From contig LT907983.1 in the NCBI GenBank assembly GCA_900230115.1, positions 4,820,774-4,884,773 on the forward strand: DNA of 64,000 nucleotides, in the 5' to 3' direction. A model generated the notes under the pieces. The model ran no database searches and was not told the DNA's origin. It saw nothing but the letters and a program-made list of their open reading frames with translations. Source of the DNA: Spirosomataceae bacterium TFI 002. GTDB lineage: Bacteria; Bacteroidota; Bacteroidia; Cytophagales; Spirosomataceae. How positions within the stretch are numbered: position 1 is the stretch's first letter; every line of letters starts with the position of its first letter. The position numbers and the translations under genes were made by a program. Positions 35,692 to 44,453 of the stretch are shown in pieces.

Positions 35692-36888
35692 TTATTTTGT
35701 GAGAGCAATCACAGATTTATTTTGCTCAATTCCGTCGTTAACTTGAGTTACCTCAACTAATACTCTATGTGGGTTGGTAGCATTATCTAATGTTAGTGTC
35801 ATAGATATTTGTCCAAACTGATTTAAGAAAAGGTATTCGCCGTTCAATTTTACAGCACCACGACCGTTTGAAAAGTCTGCGGCTGAATCGTAAATCGGTT
35901 TAACAATCTCCATTCCTAAATTATCAATGTATCCATACTTTCCGTTCATTTCTACAATTGCAAAACCTTCAGCATATGGACTTAGGTTGTCATATTTTGG
36001 TTGCACGAGGATTTCTCCATTTGTTTTAAGGAATCCCCATTTTCCATTTTTGCAGAAAGCATAAACGCCATTGCTGTATTCTTTAGCATTGTCAAGACCT
36101 GCAAATTTGATTTCACCTACCTTGTTAATGATACCAACTTTTCCGTTTTTTTGAAAAAGTGCAGTTCCATTATTGAATTCAGTAATGTTATCATAATCAA
36201 AAGCCGTAATTAACTCGCCATTTAAGTTAATTAAACCTGATTTTCCATTTTTTCGTACTGTTGCTAAACCTTCTTTAAAGTTTGACGCAAAGTCAAATTT
36301 GAAATCAACAATAGTTGTTCCTTTAGCATTAATGTATCCCCATTTACCGTTTTTCATAACAGGAGCCATTCCGTATTTGAATGAAAGACCCATTTGAACA
36401 TCGGTTTCTATAATTATATTTCCATTCGAATTAATGTATTGTGTTTTGGCACCATCACTTACAGAGGCATACCCTTCACTAAATCCTTGGGCAAAATCGT
36501 ATTTGGCAGGAATTACTTCATTGCCATCAATATTTAGGTATCCGTATTTTCCATTTTTACGAAATACGGCGTATCCTTCTGAGAAGTCCTCTAAGTAATC
36601 ATATTTTATTTCTGTAACGGCTTTGCCTGTGACATCTATAAAGCCAAATGACTTACCAAGTCTTACAATAGCTTTTTCATTATTGAAGTCAGTAGCGTAA
36701 TCGTATTTGCAAGGAATCTCCAATTTACCTTCAAGGCTTAAAAAACCGAATTTACCGTCTACAGCTATTTTGCTTAGACCATTTTTAAATTGGTAACCAG
36801 AAATAAAGTTTGGGGGAACAGTTGCAATGCTTTGAAAAAAGATAGCTGCTGATAAAACAATCGTGGCTAAATATTTAGGGTTTTTCAT
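35692..36888 (-). CDS. Exported WG-repeat protein
   Basis: A 398-residue protein with a signal segment (about 1-22) followed by roughly ten WG-type repeats of about 30-45 residues, each like GKYGYLNIDGNEVIPAKYDFA, built around K-W/Y-G-Y/F-I/L-N/D and I-P-x-K/F-Y/F-D. They span nearly the entire mature protein and end with a short C-terminal tail. WG repeats form beta-hairpin solenoids; their role is usually unknown. It stands alone, with a sigma-54-like promoter 5' and a terminator 3'. Confidence 0.88.
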   Translation of the reverse strand: MKNPKYLATIVLSAAIFFQSIATVPPNFISGYQFKNGLSKIAVDGKFGFLSLEGKLEIPCKYDYATDFNNEKAIVRLGKSFGFIDVTGKAVTEIKYDYLEDFSEGYAVFRKNGKYGYLNIDGNEVIPAKYDFAQGFSEGYASVSDGAKTQYINSNGNIIIETDVQMGLSFKYGMAPVMKNGKWGYINAKGTTIVDFKFDFASNFKEGLATVRKNGKSGLINLNGELITAFDYDNITEFNNGTALFQKNGKVGIINKVGEIKFAGLDNAKEYSNGVYAFCKNGKWGFLKTNGEILVQPKYDNLSPYAEGFAIVEMNGKYGYIDNLGMEIVKPIYDSAADFSNGRGAVKLNGEYLFLNQFGQISMTLTLDNATNPHRVLVEVTQVNDGIEQNKSVIALTK

Positions 36889-36919
36889 GATACTTAGATT
36901 TATATGGTACTAATTACTA

Positions 36920-36936
36920 AGCCAATGTCATGCCAA
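36920..36936 (-). promoter_or_regulatory. Candidate sigma-54 (-24/-12) promoter of the WG-repeat gene
   Basis: On the minus strand TTGGCATGACATTGGCT has the invariant GG-N10-GC of sigma-54 promoters and differs from TTGGCACG-N4-TTGCW at only two positions. It would place the transcription start about 20 bases before the ATG. A sigma-54 activator gene is present at 51200-52495. No TAnnTTTG box is seen here. Confidence 0.45.
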
Positions 36937-37147
36937 AACGGTCTAAATTTTAGAAAAAATTGACCGTTCAATAAAGAAATTTACAAAATGCTGTATTTCA
37001 GCGAATTATGATTTGAGGTCATCAAGATGATTTTATTACAGTAGGAAAATGGAGGTGCAACGAATTTGCTATGCTATTGTCTTTAATGTTCGAATGATAC
37101 TAAAACCAAGCCAAAGTCGAGAAATTGGCATAAGAAAGTATCATATC

Positions 37148-37155
37148 TAATTTTG
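37148..37155 (+). promoter_or_regulatory. -7 promoter box for the gene at 37261
   Basis: TAATTTTG matches TAnnTTTG exactly. A near match ending ATTTGCA lies about 20 bases further on and could serve instead. Confidence 0.35.
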
Positions 37156-37260
37156 GTACAGTTTTAATATTTGCAGTTTATTTTAGAATATTCAAAGAGA
37201 ATGGCTCAGCGGAGCCACAATTATTTTATGAACACTTTTCCTTTAAGTAATTTGGTATTT

Positions 37261-38514
37261 ATGCGTTATCCTTATTTTCAGTCTTTTCTAGTTACATTTC
37301 TCGTTGTACTTAGTTCGTTAGCATATTCACAGGAGAAACCAAAGTTATTTATCAATTGCCAGGAAGCTCGATGTTATGAAACCTTCTTGCGAACAGAATT
37401 AACCTACTTTACATTTTCTCGAGATCAATCTTTAGCAGATGTCCAGATATTTATAACTGACCAAACGAACGCTGGTGGTGGAAGAAATTATCAAATCAAC
37501 TTTATTGGCCAGAATAACTACGATTCTACAAATTACTTCTTAGAGTTTGAAACTAGGCAAGATGATACAGAGTCAATTGCTCGAACCAAGATTTTGAATA
37601 AGATAAACCAAGGAATATTACTTTTCTTAGCAAAGACCAATAGTTTTGAAGATGTTCAGGTAAGCTACCCTAAAGGCCAACCAGTGAAAGAAAGAGAAAA
37701 GGTACTTAGCAAAGATCCATGGAATGGCTGGATTTTTGGTCTTGACGCTACGGGTTTAATAAGTGGAGAAAGTAATAAAAGCAGAACAAGACTTGCAGGA
37801 AGCTTTAGAGGAGGGAGGACTACCTATAAGTCTAAGTATAGTTTTTATACCTATTACAATAACAACAGGAACTCGGTTACTGTGGACAATATAGAGGAAA
37901 CAGTAAAAGTCAATAGTTATGGTTTCAATTCTATTTTTGTTACGTCATTCAGTAAAAACTGGAGCATAGGCGGTTTTGTGAAGAGCTACCATTCGGTTTA
38001 CTCCAATATCAATTTATCAAGCAGTATTGCACCAGCTATCGAATTCTCGATCTTTCCAATAGAAAACTTCAATAAGGAACAGTTCAGATGGATATATCAG
38101 GCTGGATATAGAAGGCTAGATTATCTTTCTCCTACAATTTTTGACCAAACATTAGAAACTCGTCCTTATCATCAACTCACAAGTATATTGGGTTACACAA
38201 AGCCGTGGGGTAACTTTTCGGCAGAACTTAATGGGTATCAATATTTAAATGATACTGAAAAGTACAGAGTAAGCTTAGAACTTGATTTCCGATGGAGAAT
38301 TGGTAAAGGAATTTCTTTGAGATTTGATGGTTCCATTGCTCAGATCAAAGACCAAATCTCACTAGCAAAAACCAATGTTAGCAGTGAAGAGCTTTTACTT
38401 GGAGGTCAGCAACTACCAACTTCCTTTGATTTCTTCTCTTCTTTTGGTTTGAACTACACATTTGGAAGTGCAAACGGAAGCATTGTGAACCCTCGTTTTT
38501 CAGGAGTTAATTAA
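37261..38514 (+). CDS. Outer-membrane beta-barrel-like protein of unknown function
   Basis: A 417-residue exported protein from the ATG at 37261, which begins a good signal peptide (MRYPYFQSFLVTFLVVLSSLAYSQ); ATGs at 37201 and 37228 only add a leader. Residues 25-150 form a soluble domain with two Cys (INCQEARCYETFL) and an IFITDQTNAGGGRNYQINF segment. From about 170 on, alternating aromatic/polar strands suggest an outer-membrane barrel ending in strands FFSSFGLNYTFG. No family recognised. Confidence 0.72.
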   Translation: MRYPYFQSFLVTFLVVLSSLAYSQEKPKLFINCQEARCYETFLRTELTYFTFSRDQSLADVQIFITDQTNAGGGRNYQINFIGQNNYDSTNYFLEFETRQDDTESIARTKILNKINQGILLFLAKTNSFEDVQVSYPKGQPVKEREKVLSKDPWNGWIFGLDATGLISGESNKSRTRLAGSFRGGRTTYKSKYSFYTYYNNNRNSVTVDNIEETVKVNSYGFNSIFVTSFSKNWSIGGFVKSYHSVYSNINLSSSIAPAIEFSIFPIENFNKEQFRWIYQAGYRRLDYLSPTIFDQTLETRPYHQLTSILGYTKPWGNFSAELNGYQYLNDTEKYRVSLELDFRWRIGKGISLRFDGSIAQIKDQISLAKTNVSSEELLLGGQQLPTSFDFFSSFGLNYTFGSANGSIVNPRFSGVN

Positions 38515-38569
38515 GGGATTCAAAATTATTAGTTGAGTCCTATTTCCTAAAGTAAGGTATCGCTGCGTA

Positions 38570-38593
38570 TCATCATTGAGGTATCAATAATGA
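38570..38593. other. Inverted repeat between convergent genes
   Basis: TCATCATTGA (38570-38579) and TCAATAATGA (38584-38593) pair at 9 of 10 positions over a 4-base loop. No T-run follows on either strand, so it may be a weak terminator for the flanking convergent genes. Confidence 0.3.
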
Positions 38594-38659
38594 ACTTTAA
38601 TACAAGCAAAATAGAGCTGAAGCTATTACTTAAAAGGGTAGGCTTCTAAACAACTTTAC

Positions 38660-40423
38660 TTATGCCATGGCAGCAGCGTATTGAATTTGATACAATTCAT
38701 TATAGAAACCACCTTTTGCAAGTAACTCATTATGATTTCCGCTTTCTACGATTTCACCTTTATCTATAACGATGATTCTGTCAGCTTTTTGAATAGTACT
38801 AAGTCTGTGTGCTATCACAATAGCTGTACGCCCTTTCATAAGGACTTCGATTGCATTTTGAATTAACTCTTCAGACTCAGTGTCGATAGATGAAGTCGCT
38901 TCGTCTAGCACAATGATACTAGGATTTTGTACCATAGCCCTCACAAAAGAAATCAACTGTCGCTGGCCTACAGATAGCGTGGCACCACGTTCCATTACAT
39001 TATAGTCGTAGTTGCCAGGTAACTGCATGATAAAGTCGTGTACGCCTACAAGCTTGGCCGCATTCACAATTTGTTCATCGCCTATATTTTGGTCCCCTAG
39101 GGTAATGTTGTTTCTAATGGTATCTGAGAAAAGGAAGACATCTTGCAAGACCATTCCAATACTTTGTCTTAAATGAGACAGATCGTAATTGTCAATGTTC
39201 ACTCCGTCAATCTCAATCTTACCTTCATTGATATCGTAAAACCTTGTTAAAAGATTTATGATTGAGCTTTTCCCTGCTCCTGTAGCTCCTACAAATGCCA
39301 CAGTTTCACCAAACTTAGCTTCGAAGCTGATGTTTTTCAAAACATAGTTCTCGTCAATGTAGGCAAACTTTACGTTGGTAAATTTTACATTACCTTCAAT
39401 AGGAGTAGTAATTGTACCATTGTCAACTAAATAATCCTCACTATCCAATAGTTTAATAATCCTATCGGTACTTACGATTCCCATTTGTAGTGTATTTATT
39501 CTATCGGCCAGCATTCTTATTGGTCTAAAAAACTGATTGATAAACATGATAAATGCCGTTATGGTACCAAACTCCACAGAAGCGTCGTTTAGCATCGCTC
39601 GGGCACCATACCACACGATTAGCCCAACTCCTAAAGCAGAAATAACTTCAACTACTGGGTAGTATATGGAGTAATAAAGTACCGAACGTATGTTTGCGTC
39701 GCGGTGATCCTTATTTATCTTCACAAACTTGTTGTATTCTACTTTTTCTGAATTGAAGATTTGGACAAGGTTCATACCGGTGATATGTTCCTGAACAAAT
39801 GTATTAAGGTTAGAAACGGCATTTCTAACTTCATTGAATGATTTTTTCACCTTTTCCTTAAAGACATAGGTGCTAATAAGCATGAAAGGAATTGTACATA
39901 GGCTTATCAAAGCCAATTTCCAATTGAGCCACATCATAACTCCAAAAATTAGTACTAATTGAAGGATATCTCCTACAATAGCCGCCATACCAGAACTGAA
40001 CACCTCAGAAAGAGTCTCGATATCAGAAATGGTACGAGTAACTAATCTGCCTATCGGGGTTTGGTCAAAAAACTTCAGCTTCAGTCCAAGGATTTTATCA
40101 TACAATTGGACTCTTATATTTTTGATGATATTTTGGCCTAGCCATCCAGCTAAATAGGTGTTGAGAAAGGCTAAAATAGATGAGAAGAAAAGTAAAGCCA
40201 CCATGGCAATAAACATATTGCGAGTGCCTATCCAATCTCCTTCACTAATAGGCCCATCAATCGTATATTTGATTAATACGGGTAATGCAGGTGAAAGTGC
40301 AGCTCCAAGTATTATAACCAAAATTAGGATTCCAAACCTTAATTTGAATGGCTTAATAAAGGAAATAAGTCTGATCAGGACTTTTTTGTCAAAGATTTTA
40401 CCGCTTAGATTTTCTTCTTGCAA
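38660..40423 (-). CDS. ABC exporter (MsbA/lipid or multidrug type half-transporter)
   Basis: A 587-residue half-transporter with six membrane helices (about 25-310) and an intact nucleotide-binding domain: Walker A GATGAGKSS, Q-loop VLQDVFLF, signature LSVGQRQL (Val for Gly at the second position after Ser), Walker B IIVLDEATS, and H-loop IAHRLST. It probably works as a homodimer on lipids or hydrophobic compounds. The start appears to be the TTG at 40423: no ATG exists between the upstream in-frame stop and the first membrane helix. It is the last gene of the run that starts at 44387. Confidence 0.9.
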   Translation of the reverse strand: MQEENLSGKIFDKKVLIRLISFIKPFKLRFGILILVIILGAALSPALPVLIKYTIDGPISEGDWIGTRNMFIAMVALLFFSSILAFLNTYLAGWLGQNIIKNIRVQLYDKILGLKLKFFDQTPIGRLVTRTISDIETLSEVFSSGMAAIVGDILQLVLIFGVMMWLNWKLALISLCTIPFMLISTYVFKEKVKKSFNEVRNAVSNLNTFVQEHITGMNLVQIFNSEKVEYNKFVKINKDHRDANIRSVLYYSIYYPVVEVISALGVGLIVWYGARAMLNDASVEFGTITAFIMFINQFFRPIRMLADRINTLQMGIVSTDRIIKLLDSEDYLVDNGTITTPIEGNVKFTNVKFAYIDENYVLKNISFEAKFGETVAFVGATGAGKSSIINLLTRFYDINEGKIEIDGVNIDNYDLSHLRQSIGMVLQDVFLFSDTIRNNITLGDQNIGDEQIVNAAKLVGVHDFIMQLPGNYDYNVMERGATLSVGQRQLISFVRAMVQNPSIIVLDEATSSIDTESEELIQNAIEVLMKGRTAIVIAHRLSTIQKADRIIVIDKGEIVESGNHNELLAKGGFYNELYQIQYAAAMA

Positions 40424-40463
40424 GTTGGAGTGTTTTGAGTCTTATTGTTAACTTTCAAATGAC

Positions 40464-41450
40464 TTAAATCGTTCGAGTTTTTTTATGTTCTAGGCCTTTT
40501 GGTAATTCTGACAAAAAGCCAATACCGTATCCTACCAGCTGAACAAGACAAGCAAGCAGGCTTAATGTTGCAATTTTAATATTGAAATCATAAACTCTTA
40601 ATGCATCAAAAAATAGAAGGCTACAATATATTGCAAAGAACGTTAATCCTACAAAGGCAATAGGTGGGTAAATAAAAAAAGAAAGTACGCATGCTAAAAG
40701 AAAGAGTGTAAAAGCTGCAGGAAAGAAATGTACTAACTTTAGTTGCTCAGGATAAAACCTAGCAATATTAATTCTAGCTCGACCAAAAAAGTGCAATTGG
40801 TTGAAAAACTGCCTCAATGAAGTCCTTCTTTTATGAAAAATAAATGCCTCAGGAATAAGTCCAACTTTAAATCCAGCTTCAATTATTCTTTTACTGAATT
40901 CAATATCTTCACCCATACGAGTGATTTTATATCCGCCAACTTTCTCCCAAACCTTTCGTGATAAACCGAAATTGAAGCTTCTAGGCGTAAATTGTCCGCC
41001 CATATTTGTTTTTTTTCCTCTGATTCCACCTGTGGTAAAAACAGAAGTCATGGCATAATTTATTGCTTTTTGTATAGGGCTGAAGGAGCTATGTGCAGCA
41101 TCTGGTCCACCAAAAGCATCCCAGGTGTATTGAGCCAAACTTTTATTTATTTCATCAAAATATTGCTCAGGAACTAAGACATCGCTGTCAAGTTGAATAA
41201 AGTAATCTCCTTGTGCTTTTTCGAATGCGAAATTTCGAGAGAAACCCTGTCCTGTGTTTTCTTTGAAAAAGTATTTAACGTTAAGAGAATCCTTAAATTG
41301 TGAGCATACTTCTTCACACTTTTGACTACTTCCGTCTTCAACAATAATTACTTCAAAATCTTTAAAGTTTTGTTTAGTTAAGCTTTCCAATAACTCAAAT
41401 ACCTCGTTTGGACGATTAAATACAGGAGTTATTATTGAAAACTTAGGCAC
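40464..41450 (-). CDS. Family 2 glycosyltransferase, membrane-associated
   Basis: A GT-A fold glycosyltransferase of about 328 residues. It opens with PKFSIITPVFNRPNEVFELL, has the metal-binding DSD in FIQLDSDVLVP, the GGPDAA loop and the acceptor-side phrase MGEDIEFSKRI (ED). Two to three hydrophobic helices at the C-terminus anchor it. It transfers a sugar to an envelope polysaccharide or lipid; acceptor unknown. No ATG is available; the start is GTG at 41450 or TTG at 41456, overlapping hemL by 8-14 bases. Confidence 0.9.
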   Translation of the reverse strand: MPKFSIITPVFNRPNEVFELLESLTKQNFKDFEVIIVEDGSSQKCEEVCSQFKDSLNVKYFFKENTGQGFSRNFAFEKAQGDYFIQLDSDVLVPEQYFDEINKSLAQYTWDAFGGPDAAHSSFSPIQKAINYAMTSVFTTGGIRGKKTNMGGQFTPRSFNFGLSRKVWEKVGGYKITRMGEDIEFSKRIIEAGFKVGLIPEAFIFHKRRTSLRQFFNQLHFFGRARINIARFYPEQLKLVHFFPAAFTLFLLACVLSFFIYPPIAFVGLTFFAIYCSLLFFDALRVYDFNIKIATLSLLACLVQLVGYGIGFLSELPKGLEHKKTRTI

Positions 41451-42732
41451 AAGCAATCAAACTTTTTCTATGAGCAGCAACGATTTTCTTCACCATTTTA
41501 CTGGTAATTACATTGGATATGAAAAGGCTTTCAAATTGAGCTGGGGCCAAGTAAATACCATTGTTCAGCATCTCATTGAAAAACTTTCCAAACATTATTG
41601 TGTCGCAAGTTTTGGCAGTTTCAAAGTTTATAACCTTCTCCTTAGTAAAGAAAAGGCTATACATAGAACCAATGTAATTGATTGTGTAGGGTAATTCTAA
41701 ATCATTTAAAACAGATTGAATTCCATGCACCAATTCCTCACCTATAGAGTCAAGGTCTGAATATATCACTGGATTTTTGTGTAAATGCTTCAGCATGGTT
41801 AATCCAGCTGCCATAGCCATTGGATTTCCTGAAAGTGTACCTGCTTGATAAACTGGTCCCATTGGGCTTACAAAGTCCATGATCTCTGTTTTACCACCAT
41901 AAGCTCCTACTGGCATACCACCACCAATGATTTTACCAAGAGTAGTCATATCAGGTATAACACCAAATCTTTCTTGGGCACCACCTTGAGCAAGCCTAAA
42001 GCCCGTCATTACTTCATCAAAAATAAGGACTATGCCTTCTTTTGTGCATATATCTCTAAGTCCTTGGAGGTAACCATCTTTTGGCAAAACACAACCCATG
42101 TTTCCTACCACAGGTTCTATTATAATTGCTGCAATTTCTCCTTTATTGGCTGCAACCAGTTTTGAAACGGCTTCTAAATCGTTGTATGGTGCAATAAGTG
42201 TATCTTGTGCTGTTCCTGGAGTTACGCCTGGACTATCAGGAGTTCCCATTGAAATTGCACCACTTCCTGCTGCAATTAAGAATGAGTCGCCATGACCATG
42301 GTAACAGCCTTCAAATTTGATGAATTTGTTTCTACCTGTATATCCTCTCGCTACTCTGATCGCTGACATGGTTGCCTCTGTACCAGAGTTTACCATTCTA
42401 ACCTTCTCTATAGAAGGTACCATTTCGTGAATTAACTTAGCAATTTCAACTTCAGCAGCTGTGGGAGCACCAAATGAAAATGACTTTTTTGAAGCTTTCC
42501 TTACTGCCTTTTCAACAGGAGGGAAGGCATGACCTAATATCATGGGTCCCCATGAATTAATAAGCTCTAAGTATTTGTTACCATCCTCATCGAATAGGTA
42601 TGCTCCTTTTGCTTTTTTGATAAAAATTGGGTCTCCACCTACGGCTTTAAAAGCTCTCACTGGTGAGTTAACTCCACCTGGTATATATTTTTGAGCTTTG
42701 CTGAATAATTTCTTACTTCTTTTCTTTTCCAC
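41443..42732 (-). CDS. hemL: Glutamate-1-semialdehyde 2,1-aminomutase
   Basis: Makes 5-aminolevulinate, the first tetrapyrrole precursor, in the C5 pathway. The 429 residues are standard. The N-terminus has KAQKYIPGGVNSPVRAFK; the PLP-binding Lys is in TLGKIIGGGMPVGAYGG; IFDEVMTGFR holds the conserved Asp. The start codon is GTG at 42732, overlapping the TAG of the upstream gene (TAGTG), and its end overlaps the glycosyltransferase. That indicates translational coupling in one operon. Confidence 0.95.
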   Translation of the reverse strand: MEKKRSKKLFSKAQKYIPGGVNSPVRAFKAVGGDPIFIKKAKGAYLFDEDGNKYLELINSWGPMILGHAFPPVEKAVRKASKKSFSFGAPTAAEVEIAKLIHEMVPSIEKVRMVNSGTEATMSAIRVARGYTGRNKFIKFEGCYHGHGDSFLIAAGSGAISMGTPDSPGVTPGTAQDTLIAPYNDLEAVSKLVAANKGEIAAIIIEPVVGNMGCVLPKDGYLQGLRDICTKEGIVLIFDEVMTGFRLAQGGAQERFGVIPDMTTLGKIIGGGMPVGAYGGKTEIMDFVSPMGPVYQAGTLSGNPMAMAAGLTMLKHLHKNPVIYSDLDSIGEELVHGIQSVLNDLELPYTINYIGSMYSLFFTKEKVINFETAKTCDTIMFGKFFNEMLNNGIYLAPAQFESLFISNVITSKMVKKIVAAHRKSLIACA

Positions 42733-44387
42733 TAATTCACAATATTGAAATTACCATATTCCCATTTTACAATAGGCACTTTTTTGTTTTCATTTTGCCC
42801 TTTGGAATAATCAAAACCAGATAATGTAAAAATATCTAGGTTTGGACTTTCGTCGAGGTTTAGTCTGTAAATCTCTTTTCCGTCCTTAAGCATTAAACCA
42901 TAAAATTTAACCATGTCGTATCCTAGGTATGAAAAATACGAAGGGATTGTATTCATGGTGTTAATGTATTGCTTTTTGAAATTGATCACTTCATTTTTGT
43001 TGTAATCAATGAATTCAGGATAGAGTAAATAGAGTTCTCTTGCTAGGAGACTCCTCGATATTTTCTGAAAATTGAATGAGCTTCCAGTAGATATCATTGG
43101 AGAGTTAATCTTACTCATTCCCATTTTTCTAATGGCCAATGAACCGAATTCATCATCTCCACAGAAAAATACGTGACCAGGGTTTATTCCATTTTTTGGA
43201 TTAATACTTTCTGATATTTTTCTAATGTCTAGCACTGTGAAACCATCCTCTTGAGCTAGTTTTTTGTATGTATATGCAAAAAGAGAATCTTTCATTCCAT
43301 CACCGAAATAAATGGCACATGTTTTACCCCATTTTTTGCTGTTGACAAATTCTAAAGCTTTTTCAGACTGAGTAGAATAGGATGGTTGTAATAAGAAGAT
43401 TCCCGACTTATTATTTATCAGGCTAAGGTTGTTTGATAATGGATGTACTTGAATTATTTTATTCTTTTCAGCATACCTAGTTGTAACAACATTTGGTCTT
43501 GGGTATAAGGGACCAAAAATCAAATCCATTTTTTTGAATTTAGGATCCTCTAAGTGTTCCTTAGCTTCAATCGCATCTGATCCAATATCAATTCCAAAAA
43601 GTCTAATTGGAATTCCGTCGCTTTGTAATTCTTTCTCTGCGATCTGCATACCAGCAAAAATGTCGTAGACATATTGATTCTTTAGGTTTTTAACGTCTCC
43701 TAAATCAAAAGGCAAAAGGACGCCAAAATCCATGGTATTGTCGTCAAACGCCCTAGTATAGTCTACTGCGGTTTTACCATGATTTTGTTTGTTGTATTCA
43801 TCCTTTAGTTTGAATCTGTTTGTCAGTAAATCAGAAAGTTCAAGATCTTCCCTTGAATTGTATGGTCGGTCTTGAATTCTCTTTACAAGCGTTTTCGCAA
43901 CAATTTTTTGATTAGGAAACTTCTCGGAAAGAGTCTTAAGCAAGTTTACATTCTGGATATTGGGTATAAAATTTTGAAGTAAGGCAATGCTTGATTGAGC
44001 TATTGATTCGTCTCTTATTCGTTCAACATATTCAAGTCCTTCTTCATAGTAGTTCTCTACCAAGTTGGCATCAGCATATAGGTAGTAAGCTTCTTCCATG
44101 GAGTCCCATTCAGGAAAACGTGTAAAGAGTTTTCGCAGCATCTCTCTGCATTGAAAATACTTTTCAGCCTCATAGGCGGAGAGAGCATAGTAGTACATTG
44201 CGTAAGGTACAACTGCATTGTTATACTCTGCTTTGGTAAGTGGAGCAAGTTGTGTTATTGCGTCGTTAAAGTTGTGACCCGCGTAGGTTTGTACTGCTTG
44301 CTGATACTTTTCAAGGTATTGCTCATCGCTCAGTTGAGCTTGCAATCCAAATGAAAAGAGACAAAATGCAATAATGATATACTTCAT
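42732..44387 (-). CDS. Exported TPR plus periplasmic-binding-fold protein (LpoA-like layout)
   Basis: A 551-residue exported protein (signal peptide 1-17, ending LQAQ). Residues 20-190 are helical repeats of TPR type (AITQLAPLTKAEYNNAVVPY, YYLYADANLVENYYEEGLEY). Residues about 215-540 form a type I periplasmic-binding fold like ABC-transporter substrate-binding proteins (FGVLLPFDLGDVKNLKN, DLIFGPLYPRPN, YSTQSEKALEFVNSK). No ABC permease or ATPase for amino acids is adjacent. The order TPR then binding fold recalls LpoA, the outer-membrane activator of a penicillin-binding protein, though there is no lipobox. It leads the run with hemL. Confidence 0.75.
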   Translation of the reverse strand: MKYIIIAFCLFSFGLQAQLSDEQYLEKYQQAVQTYAGHNFNDAITQLAPLTKAEYNNAVVPYAMYYYALSAYEAEKYFQCREMLRKLFTRFPEWDSMEEAYYLYADANLVENYYEEGLEYVERIRDESIAQSSIALLQNFIPNIQNVNLLKTLSEKFPNQKIVAKTLVKRIQDRPYNSREDLELSDLLTNRFKLKDEYNKQNHGKTAVDYTRAFDDNTMDFGVLLPFDLGDVKNLKNQYVYDIFAGMQIAEKELQSDGIPIRLFGIDIGSDAIEAKEHLEDPKFKKMDLIFGPLYPRPNVVTTRYAEKNKIIQVHPLSNNLSLINNKSGIFLLQPSYSTQSEKALEFVNSKKWGKTCAIYFGDGMKDSLFAYTYKKLAQEDGFTVLDIRKISESINPKNGINPGHVFFCGDDEFGSLAIRKMGMSKINSPMISTGSSFNFQKISRSLLARELYLLYPEFIDYNKNEVINFKKQYINTMNTIPSYFSYLGYDMVKFYGLMLKDGKEIYRLNLDESPNLDIFTLSGFDYSKGQNENKKVPIVKWEYGNFNIVN

Positions 44388-44453
44388 CTTAAGGGTTATT
44401 CCATTGTTTATTAAAGTTAAAAAAACGAACAGGGAATTATTAATAATGCCTTT

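Larger units (their letters stand above)
36889..37260. other. Intergenic region between divergent WG-repeat and outer-membrane genes
   Basis: About 370 AT-rich bases. The left end holds a sigma-54-type promoter candidate for the WG-repeat gene (36920-36936); the right end holds a TAATTTTG box (37148-37155) for the plus-strand gene. Between them I see no gene or strong structure. Confidence 0.5.
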
